Positions 34,599 through 48,984 of a DNA stretch of 64,000 bases are shown here, one piece after another; position 1 is the first letter of the stretch, and the number at the start of each line of letters is the position of its first letter. Source of the DNA: Paragonimus westermani. Taxonomy: Eukaryota; Platyhelminthes; Trematoda; Plagiorchiida; Troglotrematidae. The stretch lies in the NCBI GenBank assembly GCA_008508345.1, contig QNGE01001737.1:71978-135977 (forward strand), in the 5' to 3' direction. The position numbers were made by a program, and so were the translations under genes. The notes beneath the pieces are model-generated. The model ran no database searches, was not told the DNA's origin, and saw nothing but the letters and a program-made list of their open reading frames with translations.

Positions 34599-35159
34599 TT
34601 CGGTTTGGACAACCAAGTTGCTCGACATTCGGCAGGTGTTCCAGGTCAATACCGTGTGTTCGTCTCAAGGTAAGTGTACGGAACCGTTGGTTCAAGCCAC
34701 TCACACCCACATCCAGCCGAATCCGCGCACGCACATTATGGTGCGTGTAAATCAAAGCTGACTACCTGGCTTTGTTTGTAGGTGCGGGACTGCCGGAGTG
34801 CAGAAGCCCTCAACAGCCAGATTGGCTCACTGCATACCCACTTCATAATGGTGAGTAGGGTTTGCCTCTCCGATTAGCCACTTTGGCTACGAACATACCA
34901 CGGTAAATTTCCATATCCCCCTCAAATACGCCAGTAAAGTAAGCCATTGTTGAGAAGCTTGCATTATCAAAAGATAAACATGGCCCAGTTCGTGATTGCA
35001 AGTAAGTTCGCACGATAAGTTTATTACGTTCCGTATTTACTACTGTAATTTACTCTTACAGTCGTGATTATGGAAAGTTTCTTTCAGTGGTGGCTCCTCT
35101 TCACTTGCCTCCTCTTTCAGATTCCTCTTCTGTGGATTGTGAATGAGCCAGCATTTTGA
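34599..35159 (+). CDS. Possible 3' end of a spliced membrane-protein gene
   Basis: Three plus-strand exons fit in phase: 34,599-34,669 (donor AAG|GTAAGT), 34,782-34,850 (acceptor TTTGTTTGTAG, donor ATG|GTGAGT) and 35,062-35,159 (acceptor TTTACTCTTACAG, ending TGA). Internal joins are phase 1. The last exon encodes a hydrophobic segment (FFQWWLLFTCLLFQIPLLWIV) near the C terminus; the earlier ones contain spaced Cys residues. The 69-base middle exon is open in another frame too, so the reading is not certain. No homologue recognised. Confidence 0.33.
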
Positions 35160-37804
35160 CACCCAATATCATGATTCATCCATTTGTTTAATATGTAACG
35201 GGGGCTTGGCAGTCCGATTCCCCACTCGGTGAGGTACGCACCTGTAGCCAACTACTGAGACAGTGACTCAGTCCACCTATCGTAGCGACGACAACACACG
35301 ATTTACATAGAAGAGCATACCTAATTCATGTGTTACCCCGTTGTTCAACTAAAGCTCGAAGGAAGATGAAACGACATCAGACGATTTTATGCTAAAAGCG
35401 CACCTTTGCTTGTCAAACTACAGTTGAAATGGCTGTCTTCAAAGGACGAAGCGAGCAGCACCGGTGCTAGAGCGATGTTAGTGCATTATCACTGGGATAC
35501 ATCGAAATACACTTCAACTGACCGGTGGCCCAAATAAAATGTTACCATTCCAGAACGGGAGACGAATCTCCGCGTTTACTGGGCAGACGCAGCAGCATGC
35601 GAAACAAAGAACCTCGGGGCTTATGAAGTGTCTTGTCCTGATCTGGTTGGCCAGAACGTCCCGAGGGCCGGATGGTGAGACCGGTCTGCACCACCGTAGC
35701 CGTCTTGCCACAGTAACTAAAATCTAATTGCCGCCTAGGCTAGGCTCTTGCACTTGCGGTAGTAATGTTCGAATGTCAACTGTATCACTGTGGTTAAACA
35801 AGTGACCACTACACCTCAAAATCACAGATCCGAACAGAAGGACTTGGTATCAAACCTTGTCTTTGAGCATGCCCATTTGTTTAGTGCATCCCTGCACGCG
35901 TACAAATTTTGTTCACACGATGCGACGAGTTAGTTAAATCATTTATACCGTTCCCGGGCCGTATAAGGAGACAGACAATTCTTTGATCCTTTTAACCTGA
36001 TGACCCAATTTGTGACTGCATAACACAACCAGACAGAACGTTAACCATAACAATGTTTTTGGTCTTAAATTGAAAGATTTATCATGTAATAAGGCAATGT
36101 AGTTGCACGAGCCAAGAAGCTGAATTAGGAGATTTAGAGCAATCGCCTCAAAATGGACAGCCATAATGTACGACCAGACGCAGCCGTTAATTTACATTCT
36201 TTAATTAGAGAACAGCAAAGCAAACTCGTCGAAGGATTACGAACCCAAATGCATAATTTTTCATTAACTTAATAATCACAATTAATACAAGGCACCTGCC
36301 CAACAGATTAAGTTATACAAGTCTACGAAACTGATTTGTGTTGTAACGTAGGAAGGATGCTCTCGACGATTAGTAGTTAGGGTTAGAAAATCTTGCCACT
36401 GAACGTTTGGTTGCTTTCCCAGCTGTTAGACTGTTAACGTCTCACTACTGAACGAGTTAACATTTTCAGTTTGGGGGAAGTTGAGCATGTAGGTTCGAGC
36501 AACCGGAACGCTCAAGTTCCTACGCACGTTCGCATCCTGGACTTGCTAAGTCCGACGAACGACCGAACACCCAGGCCATCATTCCGAGCTGTCAACTCTA
36601 TCACCAGTCTCAACAACCACAATGTTTTCATCTCCTAGCGCTCACCGGGCTGTGCTGGTGCTTTCATGTACACTGCACCTCATCTATGAGCAATGACCAG
36701 AACGCCGTCAATTTGTGTGGCTGTTAGCTACAGCTTTAAGTTCATTCTGTGGAAAAATGCAATTCATGGGTGCTGCTGAACTGATCACGCCCGCCTCACA
36801 GTGATCAACCGGCAGGGATGATAGTAATTTTCTAGAGTGTTAACACCGGTCATTCTCTTTGTTACTTGGAGTACTGCTTAAAGTTAATTCTTGTTTATCA
36901 GTGAATGCTACACAGTCCGTATCTAGCCAATGGCTACGAGATTCAACAGTCCCAGATGCGATCAATGAGCCGTGGGAGGTGATAGGATTTTATTGTGTTG
37001 CGGATGGATTTCAAAACCGGTCTGATTTTCTCAGAAGGTCTAAAGCGGTTGTGGGACAATTTTACGTGCTGCTAAGTTTATCCGTGCGCTTTCAATACAT
37101 GCTCCAAAAATTAGACTGAGAAAGAATAAGATTCAGTACTCACCAATTTCCAAGTTAGTGTAACTATTCCACAGACGATTTGTAGCATGCAATCCACCGA
37201 GTTCAGCGACCGTAAGTTTGTCTACACTGCTTTTACAGGCTCTCGTGTTTGAGAGGTGAGCTCTGTTTTGTCGCCGTTTCATGGCGGACCCAGGACACCG
37301 GGGGCAGAGTACGCTAAGCTCTTCCGCGTTGAATGACCAATCAATGCCAAGCGCAGGACAGAGGTGAAAAGTTTAGGAGAAGGGGTGATGGTCTTTCGTC
37401 TGCTTCTCTGTACCATTCTGTAAGGTTGGCCGATAAACTCAACTTAGAATGTATGTAGACATGCGCGTCTGTCACAGAATGCGGGGGCGGACAGTGATCG
37501 TCGGACGGTCGCGGTACGCCACGTGGCCTTGTGATAGGCGGCATCCAGTCTATGCCATAGTTGGAGGAGTTAGTGGTCAACGCAAAAAGGTGCACCAGGG
37601 CGCGAGAAGAGGAAAATAGACAACATTGGTTTCGCTGCTAAGAGATTAGATTAAACGATTACGAAAACAGTAGGTTTGAAAGCCAAACGACTTTAGCTTT
37701 TGTACCATGCTGCAACGTAGAAGAATTCGAATGCCTTAGGACCTGTACTGATCCTGTGTGATGAACTTAGATCTTGCAAATTGGACGTGGCTCGTACACT
37801 TTCG
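35160..37804. other. Intergenic, no gene recognised
   Basis: Short open frames only. A locally GC-richer patch at about 37,270-37,600 has no recognisable content. Confidence 0.4.
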
Positions 37805-38012
37805 CGGCTAAAATTTCTAATCGATCCCTTTCGCAAAGAACTACTGGACCAGAGTTTTGCTCATATGAAAAGTCATCGGTAGTAGATAACCTTGTCACAG
37901 CAGGGGTTAAAACTCTGAGCATGTTTCATGAAATGACCATGCTGACCTCACGTTAGGCAAGACTGAATATCAATATCTGAATGCTTAACCACATTTACTT
38001 ACAGTCACTGAA
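37805..38012 (-). repeat. SINE-like repeat, copy F (old)
   Basis: Shares TGACCTCACGTTAGGCA, CTGAATGCTTAACCAC and CATCGGTAGTAGATA with the family. The B box is largely eroded (GGGGTTAAAACTC). Confidence 0.65.
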
Positions 38013-38565
38013 TAGTAACCGCGTTATAGATTTAGCTGTCTACGGTGTTCTGCATGAACCAATACAGAGCTCAAGTAAGTCACATCGAGTAATTACTTGG
38101 TCTTACCCTAGATGAAAAGTACACGATTTGATTAGACGCAGCAGCAACTTAAACCTCGTCCATCTTATCACACACATTAACGATTTCGTCCGAGATATGA
38201 CAGCAACTTTATCCGTACGCCTGTAGCCGACATTGTTTTATGAAGTGGCTAATCGTGCTGGTTAACCAATTCACGCAAGTCAGCCAGTCAAACAGATGGT
38301 GCGGAACACAAACTTGCGATGACCTTGTTTACTTAGTTCGCTATTCTAGTTCATTTAGCCGTGTTTCATTATCGGTGACATTGAGAAACCTGCGTACGAA
38401 GCCAAGTGAAGTGTGGTTTACTGTGACTGGTAGACGAAGTTTCAAATCCAAATGTCCCTCAATTGAGTCGAAAAAGGACACGTATTTATAAATCAAGAAG
38501 AGACGATTGTGAACAAAATTAAGTTAGACAAATAGTGGGCGAACATTTCTGGGGACATTTGAGGA

Positions 38566-38661
38566 GTAAGATATCCGCACCAAACTTAGTACGAATGAAG
38601 TTGATCAGTTTGGGCGTCGTGTTTAACACGTTATTGATAAACCGATTGGGAATAACACAAC
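38566..38661 (+). repeat. Nested-palindrome repeat, left part only (R3)
   Basis: Starts GTAAGATATCCGCACCAAA and matches R1 for about 95 bases through GATTGGGAATAACACAA. The folded right half is absent. Confidence 0.8.
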
Positions 38662-41600
38662 ATAGGCTTGAGGATATCGCTACTGTCAGGTAAACGCTAA
38701 TAAGGATGGCATGTGAATTTGGGTGAAGGAAACGACAAAAACAATCGGACAACCATTTGTTCACTGGAAATGGGAATGTAAAAAATGGGCCAAGTACCCA
38801 TTTAAAGGAGATTGTACAGAAAGAACATACACACTAGACAAGAAGGGTGGGACCGCGGACACTGAAAAAGTCCACTTATGTGGACTTACCAATGTATACC
38901 AAGACCAACTGAATGTGGTGTCTTGACACTGGTTGGAAATCTGTACCATCTGAACAAGAATAGTTGAGCACACAAACTATGGTTTTACTAGGAAGACAGC
39001 TACCTCCTAACAACCTAAAGAATTCAGTTTATAATCTCTGGAAGATGGTCAACACATTTGCTGAGTAATAGCAAATCAAAGTACACTCGATCTTTTCTCT
39101 CTTGGAACCGCGTGGCCCCACACACAGTCACTAAAAGAGGAAACTTTCTTTAGATACAAAAACTTCGTGATCTCACAAAGAGGGAAGTATTGAGAGAACA
39201 AACATTTTGAAGAACACAGCGGGACGTATGGATGATGCGTGGCCGAGCATGGAAGCAACTTGTATTTAGTTAATCAAATAAGATCTGAAACTTCTGACCG
39301 TCTGGTAGGTTCTAATCTCGCGGTTATCAATTGGAGATAACAGATAGCAAATGAGCCGTATTGCAAGACGATCGAACAACATGATCCCTATCCACAAGCG
39401 AAGTTGGCCGTGGGCGTAGATTCCGTCTTGTCTAATGGGAGGTCAGTGGCGCATCGGTCAACAAGGTTGCGTCATGAAAGCATGACCGGAGTTCTAATCC
39501 CGGCCATGGCAAGGAAATGCACTACTGACAAAACCTGTTAATCAGCCATACCATCGAAGTAGAAGTTTCTATGTCCCTTCACTACTGGCGTTACTGCCTG
39601 GGTGTTTTCGAACCAATTCACACAATTTTCGGTGGTTTTCGGAGACCAGGTGGGACGCCATCACCCAGAGGCGAACCAGTAACTAATTCAGGACAAAAAT
39701 AACTCAACAATGAAAGGTTTATGAACCCCTGACAAACAGTATACAGTCCACCACATAACTATAGGACTGTAAGACTGTTTCACTAACGACTAAAATGATT
39801 AACTCTCGTGCATAAACACTAAAGGCCAGTACAAATGACATCGTCAGAAAATCGGTCTGTGTAAAGAAGCTGTAAAGGAGTACTTGAGGTGAGGAAGGGA
39901 AATGGCCATAACAGACTTATTCTGTCATCCCCGGCTGTTACTGTTCTGTCAGGATGTTGTACCAACCAACAGTTAAGTGATCAGACAGACCTCAGGCATT
40001 TTTACATTCAGCTGTGTGACACGGCTCATCCGACATATATTTGTTGACATTCTAAGCGTAAAACTAGAAGAAGGTGACTAAATGCGAGATGATTAGCATA
40101 ACGTTTTCCGTCTGTTTTTTTCAAGCAGACCCACAAGATGATCTGATCACTTTGAAACTGTTGAGAGATTTGAAGTACCCGTGTGTTACGAAAGGGTACG
40201 AAAAGATTACCAAAGTTTCACAATTTTATCATTGCGCAGTTTGAAACAAACCATAAAACCATTGTGTAGGCGAATCAGAACGAATAGTCAACAGTCTTAT
40301 CAAAGTGAAGTGAAACACTATTAGTACGATTGACTTCGAATGCAACGATAATTGTTTTGTGACAAAAACTGACATTCAAATCCCCGCAAACATGATGTCA
40401 AAGAGCTAAAAGAAAACGAAGTAGTTTTGGGATGAAATCACAAACAGTTAATTAAAACCATTTCGCCCAGTCAACAACAGATATGGGCTAGAAGTTAGAC
40501 CACTGGCTCATCACGGATAAATTACATAAATAAGTGGTGAGAACAAATTAGGTGGACTAGTCTGACGAACGGAACTATGGCTGAGATGACCTTCACTGGG
40601 AAAAAGCGTGCCTAAGTCACCGATCTAACAGTAGACTTTTAGTTGTCGTATAGGCAACATATTCCGGATTTGCAGTGAGTAAAATGATCATATTAGGACA
40701 GTGAGAAACCTTTTGTCTCGCTTTATTCACTCGGGTTGATAAAGAGCTGTCAATTCTCAGTAAGTCAGCCGTAAACCTTATAATCGTACATCAGAAGAGG
40801 GCGGTCAACTGTTCTGGAGAGTGACTTCGGGCTTACGAAAAAAGAAATGATATCGAGTGGTTATCTAAGCATACACAGGTGTCGTAATACACTGTTCGAA
40901 TGCCGAATTAAAAGTTGCTCCCGGGCTTGTTTTAACGTGCTACAGCCACTTGTCAGAAGTATACATGATCAGTGAGTAAAACCTGTTGAACCAAATTGGC
41001 AAGAACACGTTCTAATAAATACTCACTCGCAGCTTTCCGGTGACATACAGATATCAAGGTCGCTTGTCACACTTATGTGAATGATTTATCTTCGAATAAA
41101 ATTCTTTCCGCAGTTGTCTACCTTTGCACATAAAGCACATCCGGTTGTGTGTAGTATAGTGCATATATTTGAAAACTGAAAGACAGGTCTCAATGACAGG
41201 AAGACGAGAGAACAGAAACGATCATTGAAACAGTGTGTATGCACTATGGGAGACGACACTAAGGCGAACGACAATGCACTGCTGTCTAGTGTATGCGGAT
41301 ACACGTCAGCTACATAAGTGAGTGTACTTGTTTGTTGTTCTCTGTTGTTGTCCTATGCTTGCGAGGGATTTCGTTCAGTACACAACTTCGAAGGCCAAGC
41401 GCCTCTGGCGGGCACAACAACTGGTCTCGTGATGTACGTGAGGATGGACATACCCTAGCTCCAGCCGTTCGAAGCTGAAGACATCCGGGCGTTCCTGGGA
41501 GTCTTTTGCGGTTACAGTAATATTACGATTTGATCGTTTTGTGGAAATAAAAGTGACAGTCAACGACTTGTCAGTGAAGCGTATATTGTTACATTACGGA

Positions 41601-42901
41601 TTGGTCGTCCGGTTTTCTCACTGTTCCAGAAATCGATGGTTTCACAAAAAAAGGAAATCTTTTTCGATATTATCATTGTCGACCTACTTTGTTCAATGCT
41701 GTGGACACAGCCATGAAAATGCACTGTAACAGACCATAGACAGCACCGTACTTAGCTACACATTGTTTGTTGGCGACGAAGAATATCACATTCAGTATTA
41801 TCAAGCTGAGTACGTTGCTCATCTGAAATCGAAGACAGATTGATCAAATCTTCATGTCTGTTGTTAACGGCAGGTTTGCGAAGTGGACCAACATCTTACT
41901 TGACTGTTTTATGTCAGCCAGTTGACGTTTGCACTATTAGCACAGATGAAGGCTAAAGATTACTCGTTTATAAGTAGGGCCATTGAGCTTTCTCATGTTT
42001 TGTTGAACTAAAACTGCAGCTCGCAAAGAACTCAGTGTTTTCATCTGGTATAAGCCGCCAGAAATTGGACGTGATCGAAAAAGTCCAAATATCATAATTA
42101 TGACGATTGTGCAACTGTTTTTATCACTAGTATGTTTGAAAAATTTGCTCCTGTACAGCAATGAAGGTGGTAGCTTTTCACTGTTTCTGTTAATTACATC
42201 ATGGGAACTACCGCTAGATACGCGCTTCCTACCTGAACATCTTTCAACGTATTGCTCAGCCTTCTCAGCTGGGGAACACTCGTAGTAGGAAACTGCTGTA
42301 AACCCTCGAAAAAATACGCTGGCTCGTACATGGTATGGCAATCTGCCGGATAAAAATTGTGTCCTCGTCCTCGTAATAATTAACACGGGAAATCTTGGTC
42401 CCGAGAATAACGTGACTGTCCCCGTTAATTGGTCCCAAACTAAACCAAAAGATGGGTGCAAAGAGTAACTTTGTTCCACTCCAGAAACTTGTGCAACAGG
42501 GATAAAATTACAGGACATATTTATGGTGTACAGCAACCTACAAGCATTCTCGTATCAGAAGATCGAAAGAAAGTTACCAATACTAGTAATTAAGATAACT
42601 AAGCCACCAATGAGCAAAGAGACATTTCTGCTCATTCTGACTAGGTAACATCGTTTGCTCGATGAAGAGGGCGGTTTTGAACGAGAAAAGTGAATACTCT
42701 AAAAGTAGCAGATCTGAAAAATGTCAAAATGCACAACAACCTGGTTCTCGATGAAACACACAGTTATCAAAATGCCTCAGCTAGACTTTTGGTGTATTTC
42801 GACCATTAATTTTTAAAGGGTTTCACGTTAACTTAAAATTAACTTACAATTCCTGTTTAGCACCACAGAACAGTCAAAACCGTATTGCGGATATACATCA
42901 C
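38662..42901. other. Intergenic, no gene recognised
   Basis: Contains repeat copy G. The 199-codon minus-strand open frame at 41,937-42,536 has no recognisable domain or splice context and is within chance length for this window. Confidence 0.4.
39436..39535 (+). repeat. SINE-like repeat, copy G (5' part)
   Basis: Carries the tRNA-like head in plus orientation: a variant A box (AGTGGCGCATCGG) and a B box (GAGTTCTAATCCC), then GGCCATGGCAAGGAAATGCACTA. The tail beyond ACTGAC is missing. Confidence 0.8.
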
Positions 42902-43056
42902 TTGAGAGCAGCATTGCTTTATTAAATCTCCAGCTGAGGACAACTTCCCAATACCACATAAATCATTATCATAGTCGTCACTGTAAAACACAACCAGAAT
43001 TCGGTTACCCATACAATATGGTTTTAACAATCGTGATTTGTCTTTTACCCTGAGAC
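42902..43056 (-). CDS. Possible exon, CUB-like pattern, unconfirmed
   Basis: A 155-base open stretch between acceptor GTACTTATCAG and a weak donor (CAA|GTGATG), phase 1 in and 0 out. It encodes LKPYCMGNRILVVFYSDDYD, which resembles the end of a CUB domain (Cys, then a hydrophobic strand, then SD). The match is short and no neighbouring CUB sequence was found, so this may be coincidence. Confidence 0.22.
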
Positions 43057-46000
43057 CTGATAAGTACAAACTTCACTGCAAGCAGTAGAACTAATGAAGC
43101 CTATAACATTTCCGTGCAAAACGCTCTGTGATCACTTTGGCACATGGAAACACGTACTTTGTGTGCTAATTTGAAGGAACAAAGGCCACAGCAACTGCTT
43201 TCACAGTGGTAACACAGCACATTGGTCTTGTTGTGATACTCGTAGGTCTCACTGAGCCTCGAGTTGCTTAGAACGGTTAGACTGTGTTGAGTATGAAATA
43301 AAAACCAACTGATCGTTAGTAGATGACACGTAATTATGTAGGAGCCCTTTTCTTTCTAGCTTGTCATCGAACATCTTCCTATGACATGTATAAATGCAAC
43401 CTTGTCAAATGTGTTCTTCCAAATAATCACTAGCCAACGTCTAAAGACGGATCTGCAAATATGCATCCGCAGCCGTCAGCATGTCACACACTTTGTATAT
43501 GTCGGTAGACTATGTTTGAGGGATTTATTGAGTTGTTGAAAGGCTACCTACGTACGCATCACCTTTCTGTTTGTAACTTGAAGTTGGTTATCGGCATCGT
43601 TCCAAAGAAACACACTTTCTTGTTCTCCCAACAGTATTTAAAGGAATTTTCTCAACAGACTAAATGAATCCTTCCATAAAGTCCATATGCAAACTATAAG
43701 TGAACAGGCGCTTCAAGATTATTCAACGACATTGCGAAATAAATGCATATGGATCACTGTTGAATATTCCGAAAGATGGGTTCATCAGTAGAGAGCAAAG
43801 GAACAGTCAACTTACAGTGAATCTGTGGTGTTTTTAGTGCCGGATTTTCATTCACGTTCAGATCACGGACCATTCACTTACATAGCACGAAATCGTTGGC
43901 ATGGCAGCAACCTACGGATTACAGAGCTATTTGCTGTCGTCTGCACCTTCCACTATACTACTTGATGGTCATACGCGAACGAAACATTCGGCCAGTCGTC
44001 CATATCGTTGTCGCGGCTGATCGTTCGTGCGCGAGCAGTCTGCTTTGTATCACGTGCTTATTCAGTCGGGCTGCGTTGGCGCACGACTCCGCGCGTGATG
44101 TGACCGATTTGCCCAACGAAACCGTGTAAACCGGATTGAGGCCATGTGAGATACATTCAGCGCTCCGGGTGTACGATGGATAATACCACGTGACCTAGCT
44201 GGTGTGATCAGTTCTCACCCAAGTTTGTTGCAGTGTTGAAAGCATTTGTGACAAGTTTGTCATAGCGTACCAAGTGTGATTATTCCACACAACTGAACAC
44301 CCACGACAGTAGGACTGTACGATAATCCAACCCCACTGCTCAACTGTCAAGCTTCCCGTAAGCGAATATGTGCCATTCACTTTCTCTCTCGTGATCGGGG
44401 TTACCCCCCCCCCCCCCAAGTACAGGTTGCGTTCAGTACCGTTCCATTTTGAGGTCTGTGCCTGTCTTTCACTTGAAATGAGTTTGGAACGAAGCACACA
44501 TTGGTGAGGAGGCATGACGAAGGATGTGTAGCGGCGACATGGACAGTCGTATTTTACTAGGTATGCAACGTGCAGACATGTTTCAGGGGGTACTTGTAAT
44601 AACAGGTAACTCCGGTGCGATCATAGATGTTGCTCGACGACTTTTAGAAGATGGGACAGAAGTGGTTCTTTCGCACTAGCTGAGGTAGATGAATCTTAGA
44701 ATCTCGCTGATCGAAATCTATTAATCCGCTGAGATGCGCGCAGTAAAATTCGTAGATCCTCATGGGACGCTTAGTCAAAGTTTGGGAGAAGCCACTGCTG
44801 AACCATTTGGTATGATCGCTCAGCTTAAACTACACTGACCGCAAAAGAACTTGATACACAGCTGCCACTGGGGACATTCACTTCTGGTCTTGCTTGCATT
44901 CATTTTAATCATGATGTTCTGCCCACGAAGATACCCTCGATTCTATTAATTGTGTAGTATAGCAACTTATCTCCGAGTATCTTTACGTTACGGTTGGGTA
45001 TGTAATTGAAAAGCCGTCCTATAATTGAGCTACATGTGGCACTTGCAGATCAAACACGTGTAGTCATGAGCAATACAGCGTTAGAGCGTAGTTGCTTCAG
45101 TGGTCCCTTACAGACAAAGAATGACGGACAGTGCTTAAAATTGGTGAACTGTTTAAATGAAGAGGATCCAGAACAGAAAGCAGTGGAAGTTGTGAAGGGT
45201 TTGTCAAATACAGTTGAGGAAAAACCTGGGCACTGAACCGTACTTGCTGTAAGTGGTCATTTGAAGGTAATACACCGGAACAGCGGTTAGTTAGGTTATT
45301 TGTATATTTGAGGAGGCAGAATGCCCAATACAGACTAGTTTAATTGGCTGACACTTTTAAGAACGTCACAGTGTTACCAAAGAAAGGTAGTTGGGAGCTG
45401 GTGAGACGAGAATATGTTCGTTCGAAATCATCCACTGCAACGATAACTCGCTCGTCCTTCCGCGGCCGCGGCTATACTTGACGGACTCCACAACATTTCG
45501 TGTAGCTGCTCTGGTTGAAACATTTCCAACTCTTTGCTAAAATGTCCTGCTGAGAGTCACGAATGCTCGGTTACATACTACACAGTGAGCACAGGAAAAT
45601 ATATCCGTGATCGGAACGTTCCGACAGCAGTAGCCAAACGTCACTACCGGGTGATCGGTCTGTTCCTAGAACTCTTTTGCGAGTATTTTATGCTGGTGTA
45701 ACAGCAATACGTTTACCCAAAACAGACTCCCATGGGTGATCGGCTTCGTCCAATTTTGGATTTGGCATGGTTGATATGGTGGTTTTCTACAGATCGTTAC
45801 GATGTGCAAGTTGATTTTGCGCCGGGTTTGGACGCATTGACGATGGACTCCATCAGTCTTAGGGTGGATCGATCATCACGCGCTATGACGACGGTCGTCG
45901 TGTTGGTTTTGTATGTTAGAAACCCACTGCCTACAAGCCCAGTGTACCTTTTTTTCGAACTTGTTTAAAACAACATCTCAGCTAATATGAGTTGGATTAA

Positions 46001-48984
46001 TCCTATTAACAATACATCAAAGTAAAACTATCTCAAGTTGATGGCGAGTGGGTCACGGATAGCACAACTACTAACTATGGTCTGTCAATGCGGTTGGTCC
46101 AAGCGTCAAACTGGCGCCAACTGTTTAGCCTGTCAGACTACAATTTTGGGTGGCTGACCTCCACATTTGAAACTTGGACTTTTAGCAGGCGTGTAGGCTG
46201 CAAAAAGTACATGTGAATAATGAATCACAATGGAATTGGTGTGGCGCTGCCCACACCCAGCTAGAGGGCAGCAAGCTGTTTTTTGCCAAGCCTGTTTTCC
46301 TTGTGGCTTTCGGGGCCTGAGGGTGACCGTGACATTTGGGGGGGAGGGGGATTGAACTGGTGACAGGCGACGCTTTATTTTAACATTGTGAGCTACAAAA
46401 TAGATGGTCGTCCGCTTGTGAACTACTACTCTTGACTACTGAAGAGATCTCGTTACCAGCACCTCAAGTGATGTCTGGGCTGGTTCACGTACAACAGGAT
46501 GAAAACCACAACATTAATGATAAACGAAATCCTTTGCACCGCCAATGTGTAAGGTTATCAGCTTCAAGTATGAGTTTCCAACTACGATGCGGATCCACAG
46601 AACATACACGGTATACTTTTTATGCTAAAACATGAATCGCTGATTCATGACTGTCGGTAACTTCTACTTTCCAGGCCTGTGTACAGCACCATGTACAACT
46701 AGAAACTTCTCACTACAGCTGTCCTTAAAAATGGAGAGTTTAACTTTCGCTCAACTGCTTATCAGGTGACACTTATTCATTTAGGTGAAGGAACTATCTG
46801 GTAGCAATCAAGGCTGTAACACCGTTCGTCCAGCGGACTAGTAATCCGTCCACATTAAGAAGATCTGATTATTTTTCTCTCCCGATTATCTCCTCCCCCG
46901 ATAAACAATTCAGAGCTAACCGGTAGAGTTTCTTGTGTCTCAGGGACAACTTAGAAGGAAAATTGCTCTTTACCTCATTCAACTCTGTGATCTTGATCCC
47001 GCCTACTCCAGACTGATCTGAGACTGGTTTATCAGTTTTGTGCAATGCACTTTGCTGGTTGCCCACTCATCATCTTTACAACGTTAACAATCACGATGAT
47101 CTTCAAGTAGCGATATTCTTTGTTCTTCGTGATAGTCTCATTTTTTTCTGGGTCAAAGTGCTAGTGGACTCAATTACTCTTCGAGTTCAGCCTGTGGATA
47201 AAGATGCTTATGACAGGTCGACTTACCTTTCTGCAATCCAACTGATAGCGATTCTGAGGCCTAACGCATGGATTTCAAGACGACCGCAGTGATATCTATT
47301 TATGGATCGTGGATTTGATTCCCCCTAAATGTGTAGTGATTATGAGGCCTAACTAGAACTTGCTAACTATCCACTACTTTGCCAGTAGTCACTGAGATCA
47401 ACTGCCTGTGGAACCCTTCGGTATATACGCCGTTGTCGCAAATGTTCGTCCAAATGCGGCAACAGCTTCCAGTCCGTTTTGGTTCAATTCCTTTCATCTA
47501 ACCATTTCAACAGATGACAACCCTTCTCATTATACATTTTCCTTCCTCTGTAACATACGGTACTTAGTCGTTGCATCTTTTTCCCCAGCCTACCAGGTTT
47601 TAAACCACTAATCACGAGAAGTCAGTCAACAGAGCGTCCATTGTCTGTGCTCTCTTTGTTCCAAACGGATAGCAACAGACTTTGACAACACAGTATTGCA
47701 CAATCAAATACGTATCTTTTCTCTCAACTTCCAAAACCTACTTTTTCGTTTAATGTACTGTCATATGGGTAAAATCCCCCATTTGGCACAGACCAGAGGG
47801 GGATGAGATCCGGATGGAAGTGAACAACACGAAATTTTACTACACCCCGCCCAGCCAATAGATGATAACACAAAACCGAATGATCGTCTGTCTGGTCAGT
47901 GCACTGAGTTCTGACTTGCCTGTACGGATTAAGTTGATCTCAAACTGTACCGCTTGTAACTGTGATGGCCAATTACTGTGTTAGTATATGACATGTGATT
48001 GAGCCACATGTTCATTCCTCCACCACTTTGAATATTGCCACACCTTGTAGCCAACCCGAATGAAAATGGACCTGTGATCACACTAAGGGTACACATGGAC
48101 AGATGAATGACTTACTTCTCTGGTAAGCTTTTGAGGAAATCGTTCTCTATTCTTGGATTATACGAAACAAAAAGGGTTGCGATCGCAAGCCAAAACCTCC
48201 AGGTGCTGCGCTGTCACTCCGCATAGCTAGCCAACGAGATATGACCCAACTTAGACATTAACCTAAATGCAGTGCACATTCTCAAACGTTATCTTTCGCA
48301 CACAGTACAGCAAACATCGGTTGTCGAAAATTGACAGCAGCTAACAGACACCCTTGGATGACCTCCATGCTTGGTACTAAGGTGATCAGTCAGCTTCGTT
48401 TGCTCCAAGTCTGTAACCAACCAGCGTGGCACCCATTGCTCTCCTGCGGTTCCTAAAAGCTTTGGAAATTCAGTGACTCATTGTAGTGCTGTTGGGGCCC
48501 GGAATCATTGTACCACTTCACTTTTCGGCTTGGTTTTTTGTCTGCCCGTAGCCTGAACTGGCTGATCCAACCGTGTCGAATCAGTATGTACACCACTGTG
48601 ACACAGCTGGACTCACTGATAAGGGTGCTCGTGCACCGTCCGGGTCACACGACTCAGTTCCACCACTTCACTCTATGTTCGGACTGTCATGAGGCCTTGG
48701 CGTTACATCATTGATGAGTGGGGCTGAGTCACTACTTGTATGCTTTGCGCGTCAAACGACGGCCGAAGCCCAATGAGGCAGCTTCACTTTTGTTAATCAT
48801 ATGAAATACAAACATCTCCTGAGATCAGCAATGTTCACTTGTGACGGGAACGGAATTGAATAACTTTGCGTTAGAAGGTTTACCTGAAAAAATTAGTACT
48901 TTGTGCGTTATTGACGGTTCGCTGCTGATTCAGGTTTCCTCAGACCAAGTACACCACATAACTTACTGAGTGACATTTTGATTA
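43057..48984. other. Intergenic, no gene recognised
   Basis: Includes a 14-base poly-C run and a G-rich run at about 46,338-46,350. Open frames at 45,006 and 45,732 (76 and 78 codons) have no recognisable domain. Confidence 0.4.
44404..44417 (+). repeat. Poly-C tract (14 C)
   Basis: An uninterrupted run of 14 C; its length is prone to sequencing error. Confidence 0.95.

Noticed and set aside
41937..42536. A 199-codon minus-strand open frame
   Set aside because: No recognisable domain, no good splice context, and this length is expected about once by chance in a window of this size.
44538..44670. A plus-strand stretch (VLVITGNSGAIIDVARRLL) resembling a dehydrogenase nucleotide-binding fold
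   Set aside because: Too short, lacks the GIG pattern of that family, is followed at once by stops in every frame I tried, and has no neighbouring matching sequence.
46974..47066. A minus-strand frame that seems to start MGNQQSA, like an N-myristoylated first exon, with a GAG|GTAAAG donor
   Set aside because: The first codon is GTG, not ATG, and a stop stands directly upstream in frame, so there is no eukaryotic start and no support for the exon.
48175..48245. A second tRNA-like segment on the minus strand
   Set aside because: The supposed B box (GCGATCGCAACC) does not match the consensus and no arms fold convincingly.
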